Assembly (NCBI GenBank): GCA_049514435.1
Contig: JBEKVB010000007.1
Coordinates: 62,001-126,000 of the forward strand
Reading direction: 5' to 3'
DNA from: UBA4810 sp002479215
GTDB taxonomy: Bacteria > Desulfobacterota > Syntrophia > Syntrophales > Smithellaceae
Length of the DNA: 64,000 nucleotides
The position numbers were made by a program, and so were the translations under genes. This document shows positions 9,927 to 18,760 of this stretch, piece after piece. How positions within the stretch are numbered: position 1 is the stretch's first letter; every line of letters begins with the position of its first letter. The notes under the pieces are model-generated. The model did no database searches, was not told where the DNA came from, and saw only the letters and a list, made by a program, of their open reading frames with translations.

Positions 9927-10253
9927 GTGGCACGTTCGATCAAGAAAGGTCCATATATTGAAGAAAGGCTGCTGACAAGGGTCAGGAAAATGGAGACCGA
10001 AGGCAGCAAAAATGTCATTAAGACTTGGTCGCGGCGTTCAACAATAACACCGGAACTGATTGGTTACACGTTCGCCGTGCATAATGGGAAAAAATTCATT
10101 CCCGTGTATGTAACTGAGAATATGGTAGGGCATAAGCTCGGAGAGTTTGCACCGACGAGGACTTTTCATTCGCATTCAGGTGACCGGAAAACGAAAGTCC
10201 GTACTACTACCACGACAGCAGCCACAACCACTACCAGCACTACTACAACATAG
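9927..10253 (+). CDS. rpsS: 30S ribosomal protein S19 with Thr-rich C-terminal tail
   Basis: S19 binds with S13 in the 30S head. The core is normal (MARSIKKGPYIEERLL, HNGKKFIPVYVTENMVGHKLGEFAPTRTF). Most bacterial S19 proteins end near residue 92; this one continues with about 15 residues made almost only of Thr, with a few Ala and Ser (codons at 10202-10250), before TAG. The tail is encoded by a low-complexity ACN-codon tract, so it may have grown by replication slippage. GTG start at 9927. Confidence 0.94.
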   Translation: MARSIKKGPYIEERLLTRVRKMETEGSKNVIKTWSRRSTITPELIGYTFAVHNGKKFIPVYVTENMVGHKLGEFAPTRTFHSHSGDRKTKVRTTTTTAATTTTSTTTT

Positions 10254-10294
10254 TTCTTCGAGGCTATGTTTGATAAGTTTGGAGTTGATTTAAC

Positions 10295-10627
10295 ATGGAA
10301 GCAAAAGCAGTTGCAAAATATATAAGGATGTCGCCGCAGAAAGTCAGGTTGGTGGTTGATTTGGTAAGAGGAAAGAAGGTGCAGGAAGCTAATAAAATCC
10401 TTCTTTACACCAGAAAGTATGCGGCAGGTATTGTGGCTAAGGTTCTTAAATCAGCTCTGGCCAATGCTGCCCAGAATCCTAATATTGACGAAAATATTCT
10501 TTACGTGAAAGAAATATTCGTAGGTCAGGGGCCGACATTAAAACGATGGAGGGCAAGAGCTCAAGGAAAAGCGGCAGGAATCAAGAAAAGAACTACACAT
10601 ATTACAGTTGTTTTGGATGAAATGTAA
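10295..10627 (+). CDS. rplV: 50S ribosomal protein L22
   Basis: L22 (110 aa) contacts all domains of 23S rRNA and forms the tunnel constriction. MSPQKVRLVVDLVRGKKV and the C-terminal hairpin with GPTLKRWRARAQGKA are conserved. It is preceded by 41 bp after rpsS and followed by rpsC after 12 bp. Confidence 0.97.
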   Translation: MEAKAVAKYIRMSPQKVRLVVDLVRGKKVQEANKILLYTRKYAAGIVAKVLKSALANAAQNPNIDENILYVKEIFVGQGPTLKRWRARAQGKAAGIKKRTTHITVVLDEM

Positions 10628-10639
10628 GGAGGTACGATA

Positions 10640-11284
10640 TTGGGTCAGAAGGTTAACCCGGTAGGATTACGATTAGGTTATATTAAAAAATGGCAATCAG
10701 TTTGGTTTGCCGATAAGAGTTACAGCGAACTGTTGCACGAGGATGTACAAATTAGAAAATACCTCAAGAAAAAGCTTTATCATGCCGGTATTTCCAAAAT
10801 TGAAATTGAACGAGCAGCTAATAAGGCTAAGGTAAATATTTACTCGGCTAGGCCCGGTGTGATTATAGGTAAAAAAGGCTCGGAAATCGAGAAGCTAAAA
10901 GCCGATACGGAAAAATTTACTCAATCAGAAATTATAATAAATATTTTAGAAGTGCGTAAACCGGAAGTGGATGCCCAATTAGTTGCGGAAAATGTTGCCA
11001 TGCAATTGGAAAGAAGAGTGGCCTTTCGTCGAGCTATGAAAAAGTGTGTTGGTTATGCCCTGAAATTTGGAGCGAAGGGAATTAAAATTACCTGTTCCGG
11101 CAGATTAGGCGGAGCTGAAATGTCGCGATCCGAATGGTATAGGGAAGGTCGAGTGCCTCTGCACACTCTGCGTGCCGACATTGATTATGGTTTTATTGAA
11201 GCCCATACGGCATATGGGCTGATCGGGGTTAAAGTGTTAATTTTTCACGGAGAGGTATTACCGTCGAAGAACGTAAAACAATAA
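10640..11284 (+). CDS. rpsC: 30S ribosomal protein S3
   Basis: S3 (214 aa) forms part of the mRNA entry helicase. It has the MGQKVNPVGLRLG N-terminus, the KH-domain GxxG motif in RPGVIIGKKGSEIE, and the C-terminal SGRLGGAEMSRSEWYREGRV segment. The start codon is TTG, set by AAGGAGG a few bases upstream and by alignment to the family N-terminus. Confidence 0.96.
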   Translation: MGQKVNPVGLRLGYIKKWQSVWFADKSYSELLHEDVQIRKYLKKKLYHAGISKIEIERAANKAKVNIYSARPGVIIGKKGSEIEKLKADTEKFTQSEIIINILEVRKPEVDAQLVAENVAMQLERRVAFRRAMKKCVGYALKFGAKGIKITCSGRLGGAEMSRSEWYREGRVPLHTLRADIDYGFIEAHTAYGLIGVKVLIFHGEVLPSKNVKQ

Positions 11285-11360
11285 GCATCTTGCTGGATTA
11301 TTTATCTGGCATATATCGAATAACGAAAATAGTTGTAAGGACTAACGGGAGTTTTAGCTT

Positions 11361-11783
11361 ATGTTAATGCCGAAAAGGGTAAAATATAGAAAGATGCAAA
11401 AAGGCCGCATGGGAGGCAAAGCAACAAGAGGAAGCTCGATTGCTTTTGGTGAATATGGATTGCAAGCGGCAGAATGCGGCTGGATTACTTCCAGACAAAT
11501 TGAAGCAGCACGTATAGCGATGACTCGTCATGTCAAGCGCGGTGGTAAGATTTGGATCAGGGTTTATCCTCATAAGCCAGTCACCAAGAAGCCAGCCGAA
11601 ACTCGTATGGGCAAAGGAAAGGGCGCGCCCGAAGGATGGGTAGCTGTAGTTAAACCCGGTTCTGTTCTCTATGAGATGGAAGGTGTAACAAGGGAAGTAG
11701 CTAAAGAAGCATTTCGCCTGGCGGCACATAAGTTGCCTATTACAACAAAGTTTTTAGCGAGGGAGATATCTGATGAAATTTAA
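11361..11783 (+). CDS. rplP: 50S ribosomal protein L16
   Basis: L16 (138-140 aa) shapes the tRNA binding sites of the 50S subunit. MPKRVKYRKMQKGRMGG is the family N-terminus. ATG 11361 has GGGAG at better spacing, while ATG 11367 matches the usual family start, so two extra residues are possible. The gene overlaps rpmC by 11 bp. Confidence 0.95.
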   Translation: MLMPKRVKYRKMQKGRMGGKATRGSSIAFGEYGLQAAECGWITSRQIEAARIAMTRHVKRGGKIWIRVYPHKPVTKKPAETRMGKGKGAPEGWVAVVKPGSVLYEMEGVTREVAKEAFRLAAHKLPITTKFLAREISDEI

Positions 11784-11967
11784 GGAAATCAGAGATCTGG
11801 GAATTGAAGAACTCAAACAAAAAAACAGTGATTTAGTAGAAGAACTTTTTCGGTTGCGAATTCGTCATGCATCAGACCAGTTGGAATCGACAGCAATGCT
11901 GGGGAAAATCCGCAAGGACATTGCTCGCATCAAAACGGTACTGAAAACAAAGGAGGCTGCAAGTTAA
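11773..11967 (+). CDS. rpmC: 50S ribosomal protein L29
   Basis: L29 (64 aa) is a two-helix protein near the tunnel exit beside L23. The sequence shows the typical ELKQKNSDLVEELFRLRIRH helix and a C-terminal IRKDIARIKTVL helix. It overlaps rplP and ends 1 base before the rpsQ start, which suggests coupled translation. Confidence 0.95.
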   Translation: MKFKEIRDLGIEELKQKNSDLVEELFRLRIRHASDQLESTAMLGKIRKDIARIKTVLKTKEAAS

Positions 11968-11968
11968 C

Positions 11969-12226
11969 ATGGGTGAGCGTGGGAACAAGCGCACGATTAA
12001 GGGCGTAGTAATAAGCGATAAGATGGATAAGACAATCGTAGTAAAAGCCGAACGTTTGGTAAAACATCCTGTTTTTCATAAGTATGTGCGCAAACACGTG
12101 AAATACAAGGCCCATGATGAGCAAAATCAGTGCAAAGTGGGAGATACCGTTCTGATTATTGAGGCGCGACCGTTGAGCAAGGAAAAGCGCTGGCGTATGC
12201 TGGAAATTATGGAGCGGGCAAAATAG
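11969..12226 (+). CDS. rpsQ: 30S ribosomal protein S17
   Basis: S17 (85 aa) is an OB-fold primary binder of 16S rRNA. The GVVISDKMDKTIVV strand and the KHVKYKAHDE segment are characteristic. ATG 11969 follows AAAGGAGG, which lies within the end of rpmC. Confidence 0.95.
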   Translation: MGERGNKRTIKGVVISDKMDKTIVVKAERLVKHPVFHKYVRKHVKYKAHDEQNQCKVGDTVLIIEARPLSKEKRWRMLEIMERAK

Positions 12227-12268
12227 GGAGTAATTCAGCAAACGAGCTGATTTGATGGAGTTTTTTTT

Positions 12269-12637
12269 ATGATTCAGATGCAGACCATATTAAATGTTGC
12301 GGATAATTCCGGCGCCAAGAAGGTTGCTTGCATTAAGGTGCTTGGCGGATCAAAGCGTCGTTATGCCAGTTTGGGGGATGTAATTGTGGTTTCGGTAAAA
12401 GAAGCAATTCCGAATTCCAAGGTAAAAAAAGGCGACGTGATGAAGGCAGTCATCGTGCGTACTGTTAAGGAAGTAAAAAGGCCGGACGGTTCTTATCTGA
12501 AGTTTGATGACAACTCGGCGGTTTTAATTTCCAACCAGATGGAACCAGTTGGAACAAGAATTTTCGGGCCTGTTGCTCGTGAACTGAGAGCAAAACAGTT
12601 CATGAAGATTATATCTCTAGCTCCAGAGGTTTTGTAA
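12269..12637 (+). CDS. rplN: 50S ribosomal protein L14
   Basis: L14 (122 aa) forms an intersubunit bridge and is the target of RsfS. MIQMQTILNVADNSGAKK is the hallmark N-terminus, and the C-terminal MKIISLAPEVL is typical. Length equals the family standard. Confidence 0.97.
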   Translation: MIQMQTILNVADNSGAKKVACIKVLGGSKRRYASLGDVIVVSVKEAIPNSKVKKGDVMKAVIVRTVKEVKRPDGSYLKFDDNSAVLISNQMEPVGTRIFGPVARELRAKQFMKIISLAPEVL

Positions 12638-12659
12638 AAATGTTTTGCAGAGGAAGAAA

Positions 12660-12983
12660 ATGAGTTTAAGCAAATTGAAAAAAGGGGATATGGTTAAAAT
12701 TCTTGCCGGTAAAGATAAGGGAAAAACCGGCAAGATACTGAAAGCTATTCCAGAGAAGGACAGAATAGTAATAGAAAAAGTTAATATGATCAAGAAGCAT
12801 AAAAAACCCGACCAAAAAACTAAGGGCGGTGTAGTGGAAAAAGAGGGCTCAATTCATATTTCTAAAGTCAGCTTATTGTGTAATAAATGCAACACAGCAG
12901 TTAGAGTAAGAAATAAGATGCTCGAAGATGGGAAGAAGGTACGCATTTGCAGCAAATGTAACGACGTAATCGGTGTAGGTTAA
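12660..12983 (+). CDS. rplX: 50S ribosomal protein L24
   Basis: L24 (107 aa) initiates 50S assembly. The KOW motif GDMVKILAGKDKGKTGKI is at the N-terminus. The C-terminus has two Cys pairs (CNKC and CSKC) that could bind zinc. The frame is open from a TTG at 12645, but ATG 12660 has GAGGAAG just upstream and gives the usual length. Confidence 0.95.
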   Translation: MSLSKLKKGDMVKILAGKDKGKTGKILKAIPEKDRIVIEKVNMIKKHKKPDQKTKGGVVEKEGSIHISKVSLLCNKCNTAVRVRNKMLEDGKKVRICSKCNDVIGVG

Positions 12984-12989
12984 GGGGAA

Positions 12990-13529
12990 ATGGCAAGATT
13001 AAAAAGTTATTATTTAAAAAAAGTAGTTCCGGCTCTGATTGAAGAATTTAATTACAAAAATCCAATGCAAGTGCCCAAGATGGAAAAAATAGTCATTAAT
13101 ATGGGTCTTGGCGAAGCGATTCAAAACATAAAAATTATTGATAGTGCCGTGCAAGAGTTGGCTATGATTACCGGACAAAAACCTGTAGTAACTAAAGCGA
13201 AGAAATCCATAGCGACCTTTAAATTAAGACAGGGAATGCCGATCGGCTGCTCGGTTATCTTAAGAAAAGAAATCATGTATGAGTTTTTTGACCGTTTGGT
13301 AAATGTTGCTTTACCCAAGGTAAGAGATTTCCGCGGTATATCGCCTAATGCGTTTGACGGTAGGGGAAATTTTTCCATAGGTTTACAGGAACAAATAATA
13401 TTCCCGGAAATTGAATACGATAAGGTGGAAAAGGTAAAAGGAATGAACATTACAATCGTGACTACGGCAAAAACTGATAAAGAAGCAAGGGTTTTATTGA
13501 AACTGATGGGTGTGCCTTTTAAGAATTAA
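12990..13529 (+). CDS. rplE: 50S ribosomal protein L5
   Basis: L5 (179 aa) binds 5S rRNA and contacts P-site tRNA and the 30S head. MQVPKMEKIVINMGLGEA, the GQKPVVTKAKKSIATFKLR block and DFRGISPNAFDGRGNFS are conserved in order. It begins 6 bases after rplX. Confidence 0.97.
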   Translation: MARLKSYYLKKVVPALIEEFNYKNPMQVPKMEKIVINMGLGEAIQNIKIIDSAVQELAMITGQKPVVTKAKKSIATFKLRQGMPIGCSVILRKEIMYEFFDRLVNVALPKVRDFRGISPNAFDGRGNFSIGLQEQIIFPEIEYDKVEKVKGMNITIVTTAKTDKEARVLLKLMGVPFKN

Positions 13530-13555
13530 AAGAGGAATCTCCGGAGGAATTTAGT

Positions 13556-13741
13556 GTGGCAAAGAAGTCATTAATTGCGAAAGCGAAAAGAAAAATGAAG
13601 TTTTCGGTAAGAGAATATAACCGCTGCCCGCTATGCGGCCGGCCGCGAGCGTATTATAGAAAATTTGACATGTGCAGAATTTGTTTGCGGAAACTTGCCT
13701 TGCAGGGAGAGCTTCCGGGTGTAATAAAATCGAGTTGGTAA
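13556..13741 (+). CDS. rpsZ: 30S ribosomal protein S14, zinc-binding (type Z)
   Basis: This 61-aa form of S14 carries the four cysteines of the zinc ribbon, CPLCGRP and CRICLRKLA, so it is the short C+ type rather than the longer zinc-independent type. It starts with GTG 13556 after CGGAGGAA. S14 helps assemble the 30S head with S3, S10 and S19. Confidence 0.95.
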   Translation: MAKKSLIAKAKRKMKFSVREYNRCPLCGRPRAYYRKFDMCRICLRKLALQGELPGVIKSSW

Positions 13742-13763
13742 CTTTGAGTTAAGGAGAAAAAGC

Positions 13764-14165
13764 ATGGGGATGACCGATCCTATTGCCGATATGCTTACGA
13801 GAATTAGAAATGCGAATAAGGCGCGGTTCAAGAGTGTTAATGTTTATGCATCGCAGATGAATATCAATATTGCCAAAGTATTGAAGAAGGCAGGATATAT
13901 CAATAGCTACGATAATGTGAAAGATGAAAAAGGGCAGCAGATGTTAAAAATAATGCTGAAGTACCCCGATACCAAACGTGCCGTTATTACCGATATTAAA
14001 AGGGTGAGCAAACCGGGACGCCGAGTTTATGTAGCCTCCGATAGTATTCCTAAAGTTTTGAACGGTTTTGGCGTCTCTATTCTTTCAACGTCACACGGTG
14101 TGATTACAGATCAAGAAGCCAGGGAGTTGAATGTTGGCGGAGAAATTCTTTGTAAGGTTTGGTAA
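13764..14165 (+). CDS. rpsH: 30S ribosomal protein S8
   Basis: S8 (133 aa) is a primary 16S rRNA binder and, in enterics, a translational repressor of the spc operon. MTDPIADMLTRIRNAN and the C-terminal GVSILSTSHGVITDQEARE are family signatures. Good GGAG upstream of ATG. Confidence 0.97.
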   Translation: MGMTDPIADMLTRIRNANKARFKSVNVYASQMNINIAKVLKKAGYINSYDNVKDEKGQQMLKIMLKYPDTKRAVITDIKRVSKPGRRVYVASDSIPKVLNGFGVSILSTSHGVITDQEARELNVGGEILCKVW

Positions 14166-14200
14166 TTTTAATAAATGATGTTAAGCAGGAGAGCTTGTTA

Positions 14201-14740
14201 ATGTCGAGAATAGGCAAAAAACCGATTACTTTTCCTAAAAATGTTAAAATCAGCCAAAGTGGCGGTATTGTTAAAGTAGAAGGACCCAAGGGAGCGTTAT
14301 CGTCGAAATTGCCCGAGGGGATAACTATGGCCGTTGCTGACGGCAATCTGGTCATTGAAAGAAAATCGGATGAGCGGCTTGCCCGGTCTTATCATGGTTT
14401 AGCCAGAACTATAATCGGAAACATGGTAAATGGTGTCAGCAATGGTTTTGAAAAACGATTGGAAATATCCGGGGTCGGTTATCGTGCCGAAGCAACCGGA
14501 AACACTCTGAAGTTGATTTTAGGGTTTTCCAGTCCGGTACAGTACAATATTCCCAAAGGAATAGAAGTTAAGGTGGATAAACAAATAAATATATTTGTTT
14601 CCGGTATCGATAAGCAACTGGTTGGCCGCGTTGCAGCGGAAATCAGAGCGTTAAAAAAACCAGAGCCTTATAAAGGCAAGGGTATTAAGTATGTTGGTGA
14701 GTACATCAAGCGCAAAGCCGGTAAGTCGGCCAGCGCCTGA
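14201..14740 (+). CDS. rplF: 50S ribosomal protein L6
   Basis: L6 (179 aa) lies near the sarcin-ricin loop and the factor-binding site. MSRIGKKPITFPKNV is the family N-terminus. The C-terminal ALKKPEPYKGKGIKYVGEY is diagnostic. The open frame begins at 14159, inside the rpsH stop, but ATG 14201 with AGGAG at 14186 is clearly the start. Confidence 0.96.
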   Translation: MSRIGKKPITFPKNVKISQSGGIVKVEGPKGALSSKLPEGITMAVADGNLVIERKSDERLARSYHGLARTIIGNMVNGVSNGFEKRLEISGVGYRAEATGNTLKLILGFSSPVQYNIPKGIEVKVDKQINIFVSGIDKQLVGRVAAEIRALKKPEPYKGKGIKYVGEYIKRKAGKSASA

Positions 14741-14789
14741 ACTAATTAAACATACGAAATTTTTATTTAGCCGTTAATGAGGTAGAAAA

Positions 14790-15155
14790 TTGGCTTCCAA
14801 AAAGACATTAAAAATTAGATTAAAAAGAGAAAAAAGAGTAAGAGGCAAAATCATTGGAACTAAGGAAAGGCCTCGCCTTTCGGTATTCCGGAGTGATAAA
14901 CATATTTATGTGCAAGCCATTAATGATACTCAGTCGGCTACATTGGCAATAGCGTCAACTTTGAGCAAGGATTTATCTAAAAAAATTAAAGGCAAGAAAA
15001 AAGTAGAGGTGGCAAAGGAAGTAGGCAAGTTAATCGCGGAACGCCTACTGTCCATAGGAGTAAATAAAGTCGTTTTTGATAGAGGCAGGTTTCTCTATCA
15101 CGGCCGCGTTAAAGCATTGGCCGATGCGGCGCGGGAAAATGGTCTTAAATTTTAA
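14790..15155 (+). CDS. rplR: 50S ribosomal protein L18
   Basis: L18 (121 aa) binds 5S rRNA together with L5. RPRLSVFRSDKHIYVQAI and the ending FDRGRFLYHGRVKALADAAR match the family. The start is TTG 14790, preceded by a modest GAGGTAG. Confidence 0.95.
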   Translation: MASKKTLKIRLKREKRVRGKIIGTKERPRLSVFRSDKHIYVQAINDTQSATLAIASTLSKDLSKKIKGKKKVEVAKEVGKLIAERLLSIGVNKVVFDRGRFLYHGRVKALADAARENGLKF

Positions 15156-15197
15156 TTTCAGCTTTTTACTATAATACTTAGGATAAGGGAAGAAGCG

Positions 15198-15677
15198 TTG
15201 GATAAAAAAGAAATGAAAGATGTAGAGCTCCTGGACCGGGTTGTTACCATTAACCGGACGGCAAAAGTGGTCAAGGGAGGCAGGCGGTTTCGTTTTAGCG
15301 CCATAGTTGTCGTCGGTGATGGTAAAGGGATGATCGGAGCCGGTTTGGGCAAAGCGCACGAAGTGCCGGAAGCTATCCGCAAGGGCATGGATATGGCAAA
15401 AAAAACCATGGTGAAAGTTGCCATTACAAATAGAACGATCCCTTACGAAGTGATAGGCAGTTATGGCGCGGGTAAGGTATTGTTAAAACCCGCATCGGAA
15501 GGAACAGGTCTTATTGCCGGGGGCGCCGTCAGAGCAGTATTGGAAGTTGCGGGCGTTAGCAATATTTTAACAAAATGCCTAGGTTCTCATAATCCACACA
15601 ATTTAGTCAAAGCCACTCTCGAGGGTCTTTGCCAGTTAAAAGACCCGGCGGATATTGCCGCACAAAGAGGGAAATAA
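15198..15677 (+). CDS. rpsE: 30S ribosomal protein S5
   Basis: S5 (159 aa) affects decoding fidelity at the mRNA entry site. The double-stranded RNA-binding-like N-domain shows RVVTINRTAKVVKGGRRFRF, and the C-domain shows GSYGAGKVLLKPA and GTGLIAGGAVRAVLE. It starts with TTG 15198 after AAGGGAAG. Confidence 0.95.
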   Translation: MDKKEMKDVELLDRVVTINRTAKVVKGGRRFRFSAIVVVGDGKGMIGAGLGKAHEVPEAIRKGMDMAKKTMVKVAITNRTIPYEVIGSYGAGKVLLKPASEGTGLIAGGAVRAVLEVAGVSNILTKCLGSHNPHNLVKATLEGLCQLKDPADIAAQRGK

Positions 15678-15720
15678 TTTTGTTAATGTCATATTAATGA
15701 CACTATTGAGGTAGCTTAAA

Positions 15721-15909
15721 GTGGGTAAAATGTTAAAAATTAAAATGGTGATGAGCGAAATCGGCCGTCCGGAAAAACAAAGGAAAGTACTGCGCGGCAT
15801 GGGTTTGAAAAAATTAAATAACATTGTAATTTTAGCCGACACTCCGCAGACCCGCGGTATGATAAATAAAGTCTCCCATTTAGTTTCTGTAGAAGAGTCG
15901 AAGGAGTAG
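15721..15909 (+). CDS. rpmD: 50S ribosomal protein L30
   Basis: L30 (62 aa) shows the short alpha-beta fold with KIKMVMSEIGRPEKQRKVL and GLKKLNNIVILADTPQTRG. It starts with GTG after GAGGTAG and ends 3 bases before rplO. Confidence 0.94.
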   Translation: MGKMLKIKMVMSEIGRPEKQRKVLRGMGLKKLNNIVILADTPQTRGMINKVSHLVSVEESKE

Positions 15910-15912
15910 GTT

Positions 15913-16359
15913 ATGAATTTGAGTTCGCTTAAGTCTCCGGCCGGTGCAACGAAAAAAAGAAAACGAGTTGGCCGCGGTGACGCTTCCGGGCAGGGTAAAA
16001 CAGCCGGTAGAGGTGAAAAGGGTCAAAAGGCTCGTTCCGGCGGCAAGGTGCGCGCTGGTTTTGAAGGAGGGCAGATGCCGCTTTCCCGGAGATTACCTAA
16101 GCGAGGTTTCCGCAATCCCTTCCGCGAAAGATTTATTGCGGTAAATCTAATCGATTTGTGCCGTAAATTCAGTAAAGGCGCCATCATTGATAAAGAGGCT
16201 CTTTGGGCTAGTGGTATTGTGAAGAAAAAAGGAGATGGCATAAAAATTTTGGCTAAAGGCAATATTGATTTTCCCATTATTTTAAAAGTAGCCAAAGTTA
16301 GTCAGGCTGCAAAAGAAAAAATAACCGCCGCCGGCGGTTCCGTAGAAGAGGTAATATAA
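15913..16359 (+). CDS. rplO: 50S ribosomal protein L15
   Basis: L15 (148 aa) is a late 50S assembly protein with an extended basic N-terminus: RVGRGDASGQGKTAGRG, then FEGGQMPLSRRLPKRGF. The globular C-half is normal. secY starts 1 base after the stop. Confidence 0.96.
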   Translation: MNLSSLKSPAGATKKRKRVGRGDASGQGKTAGRGEKGQKARSGGKVRAGFEGGQMPLSRRLPKRGFRNPFRERFIAVNLIDLCRKFSKGAIIDKEALWASGIVKKKGDGIKILAKGNIDFPIILKVAKVSQAAKEKITAAGGSVEEVI

Positions 16360-16360
16360 T

Positions 16361-17668
16361 TTGTTAGAAGGACTGGGAGGCGTATCCAAGATTCCGGAAT
16401 TACAAAGAAGGATTTTATTTACGGTCCTTCTTTTAGCCGTTTATCGGATCGGCGTATATATTCCAACTCCGGGAATTGATAATGTAGCTCTGTTAGCTTA
16501 TTTTGAACATGCCAAAGGTTCTTTGTTCGGTCTGATGGATATGTTTGCCGGTGGCGCTTTTAGTAATTTCTCCATTTTCGCTCTCGGCATTATGCCCTAT
16601 ATCAGTTCTTCCATTATTCTACAGCTATTGACTGTTGCTGTGCCTCATTTGGAGAGGCTTTCGAAGGAAGGTGAAACGGGGCGGCGAAAAATTACGCAAT
16701 ATACTCGTTACGGCACGGTTGTTTTAAGTACGATCCAGGGTTTTGGTATCGCTTATGGCATGCAACAAATGGCCGGCCCTTCGGGCGCGCCGATTGTTTT
16801 ACAACCGGGAATGCCGTTTATCATCATGACGGTTCTCACCTTGACATCAGGAACGGCATTCATTATGTGGCTGGGTGAAACGATAACGGAAAAAGGTATA
16901 GGCAACGGCATATCTCTGATAATATTTGCCGGCATTGTTTGTCGCATGCCGGCGGCCATTGGCAATACATACAGACTGGCGACTGCAGGTGAATTAGGAA
17001 TATTAGTAATGCTGTTGCTAACGATAATGATGATCTTAGTAGTGGGCGCGATAGTATTTGTCGAAGGTGGACAACGCCGCATTCCGGTGCAATACGCAAA
17101 AAGGATAGTGGGTCGTAAAATGTATGGCGGTCAGACCACACATTTACCTTTGAAGATCAATTCGGCAGGGGTCATTCCTCCAATTTTTGCGTCATCTGTA
17201 CTTATGTTTCCGGCGACGATTGCCAATTTTGCTCCGCAGGGGTTTATGAAAAAAATCGCTGATTATATGATGCGTGGAAGTTGGAGTTATGAGCTGCTTT
17301 ATGTTGTTGCTATTTTTTTCTTTTGCTTTTTTTATACGGCAGTTACCTTTAAACCGGATGATGTTGCCGAAAACATGAAAAAATTTGGCGGGTACGTTCC
17401 GGGAATTAGACCCGGTAAGAAAACAGCCGAATATATAGAAGATATTTTGGAAAAGCTGACCTTTAGCGGAGCTATTTATGTTTCCATAATCTGTGTATTG
17501 CCCGACATTTTGATTAGTCAATTTAATATACCTTTTTACTTTGGCGGCACTGCTCTTTTGATTGTTGTTGGTGTGGCTATGGATACGGCAAGCCAAATTG
17601 AATCACATTTACTGACAAGGCAATACGAAGGATTCATGAAAAAGGGACATATTGCCCGCAGGAGATAA
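16361..17668 (+). CDS. secY: preprotein translocase subunit SecY
   Basis: SecY (435 aa) is the channel of the Sec translocon in the inner membrane. About ten hydrophobic membrane segments are visible. Family blocks include YRIGVYIPTPGID near the N-terminus, LGIMPYISSSIILQLL, and the cytoplasmic-loop FKPDDVAENMKKFGGYVPGI. It begins with TTG 16361, with GAGGT upstream. The next gene is map; adk, which often lies between them, is missing. Confidence 0.97.
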   Translation: MLEGLGGVSKIPELQRRILFTVLLLAVYRIGVYIPTPGIDNVALLAYFEHAKGSLFGLMDMFAGGAFSNFSIFALGIMPYISSSIILQLLTVAVPHLERLSKEGETGRRKITQYTRYGTVVLSTIQGFGIAYGMQQMAGPSGAPIVLQPGMPFIIMTVLTLTSGTAFIMWLGETITEKGIGNGISLIIFAGIVCRMPAAIGNTYRLATAGELGILVMLLLTIMMILVVGAIVFVEGGQRRIPVQYAKRIVGRKMYGGQTTHLPLKINSAGVIPPIFASSVLMFPATIANFAPQGFMKKIADYMMRGSWSYELLYVVAIFFFCFFYTAVTFKPDDVAENMKKFGGYVPGIRPGKKTAEYIEDILEKLTFSGAIYVSIICVLPDILISQFNIPFYFGGTALLIVVGVAMDTASQIESHLLTRQYEGFMKKGHIARRR

Positions 17669-17701
17669 GGGAAGATTTTTCCGAAGGGTTATTTAAGGCT
17701 A

Positions 17702-18451
17702 ATGGTAATTCTGAAGCTTCCGGAGGAAATTGAAAAAGCAAGGGCAAGTAATCGTATCGTCGCCGAGGTTTTAAGTAAGCTCAGAGAAAAAGTTAAGCCC
17801 GGCGTAAGAACAAAGGACTTGGATAAATTTGCTGAGGAAATTGCCGCAAAAAGGGGAGCAAAACCGGCTTTTAAAGGTTACAGAGGTTTTCCCCATGCTC
17901 TTTGCACTTCGATAAATGAAGTAGTTGTTCATGGAATGCCTTCCGAACGGGTATTGGTAGAAGGCGATATTATCGGGCTTGATTTTGGTGTTTATTATCG
18001 AGGTTTTTTTGGCGATGCAACTATAACTTTACCGGTTGGTAAAGTAGCCGAGAAGGCGGCAAAGCTTATTAGGGTTACCGAACAAAGTTTATATAGAGGT
18101 ATAGAACAAGCGAGAGAAGGTAACAGGTTGGGTGCTATTTCTGCCGCCGTGCAGGCAACAGTGGAGTCGGCTGGATTTTCTGTTGTTAGAGATTATGTTG
18201 GCCATGGGGTTGGTAAAAATCTGCACGAAGAACCTCAAATTCCCAATTTCGGGAAGAAAGACAGGGGAATTGAATTAAAAGACGGCATGATCTTGGCTAT
18301 TGAGCCTATGGTAAACGAGAAAAATTACAGTGTAAAGGTCTTGCCCGACGGCTGGACTGTAGTTACCGAAGACGGAAGCTTATCAGCTCATTTTGAGCAC
18401 TCGGTGGCAATTACCGATAACGGACCGGACATATTAAGTAAATTGAATTAA
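17702..18451 (+). CDS. map: methionine aminopeptidase, type I
   Basis: This 249-aa metallopeptidase removes the N-terminal Met from nascent proteins. The pita-bread metal ligands are present in LDFGVYYRGFFGDAT, GHGVGKNLHEEP, AIEPMV and the late ...EH/E positions (SAHFEHSVAITD). TSINEVVVHGMP near residue 70 is typical of type I. It follows secY by 33 bp. Confidence 0.96.
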   Translation: MVILKLPEEIEKARASNRIVAEVLSKLREKVKPGVRTKDLDKFAEEIAAKRGAKPAFKGYRGFPHALCTSINEVVVHGMPSERVLVEGDIIGLDFGVYYRGFFGDATITLPVGKVAEKAAKLIRVTEQSLYRGIEQAREGNRLGAISAAVQATVESAGFSVVRDYVGHGVGKNLHEEPQIPNFGKKDRGIELKDGMILAIEPMVNEKNYSVKVLPDGWTVVTEDGSLSAHFEHSVAITDNGPDILSKLN

Positions 18452-18507
18452 TCATTCGATTGATTAAACAGGTAAAGCTTTTAAACTCGAATATAGAAAA
18501 ATAAATT

Positions 18508-18726
18508 ATGGCTAAAGAGGAAGCAATTGAAGTTGAAGGTCGGGTGATTGAGCCACTACCCAATGCCATGTTTCGCGTAGAACTGGAGAATGGGCATAAG
18601 GTATTAGCTCATATTTCCGGTAAGATGCGCATGCATTTCATCAAGATACTGCCTGGCGATAAAGTTACTGTTGAGCTTTCACCTTATGATTTAACCCGTG
18701 GCAGGATTACTTACAGGACGAAGTAA
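18508..18726 (+). CDS. infA: translation initiation factor IF-1
   Basis: IF-1 (72 aa) is an OB-fold protein that occupies the 30S A site during initiation. EVEGRVIEPLPNAMFRVEL, HISGKMRMHFIKILPGD and LTRGRITYR identify it. It lies between map and rpmJ, the common order. The Shine-Dalgarno is weak. Confidence 0.96.
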   Translation: MAKEEAIEVEGRVIEPLPNAMFRVELENGHKVLAHISGKMRMHFIKILPGDKVTVELSPYDLTRGRITYRTK

Positions 18727-18760
18727 AGAATATTTTTTATCGAGAATAGGGAGTAAAAAA

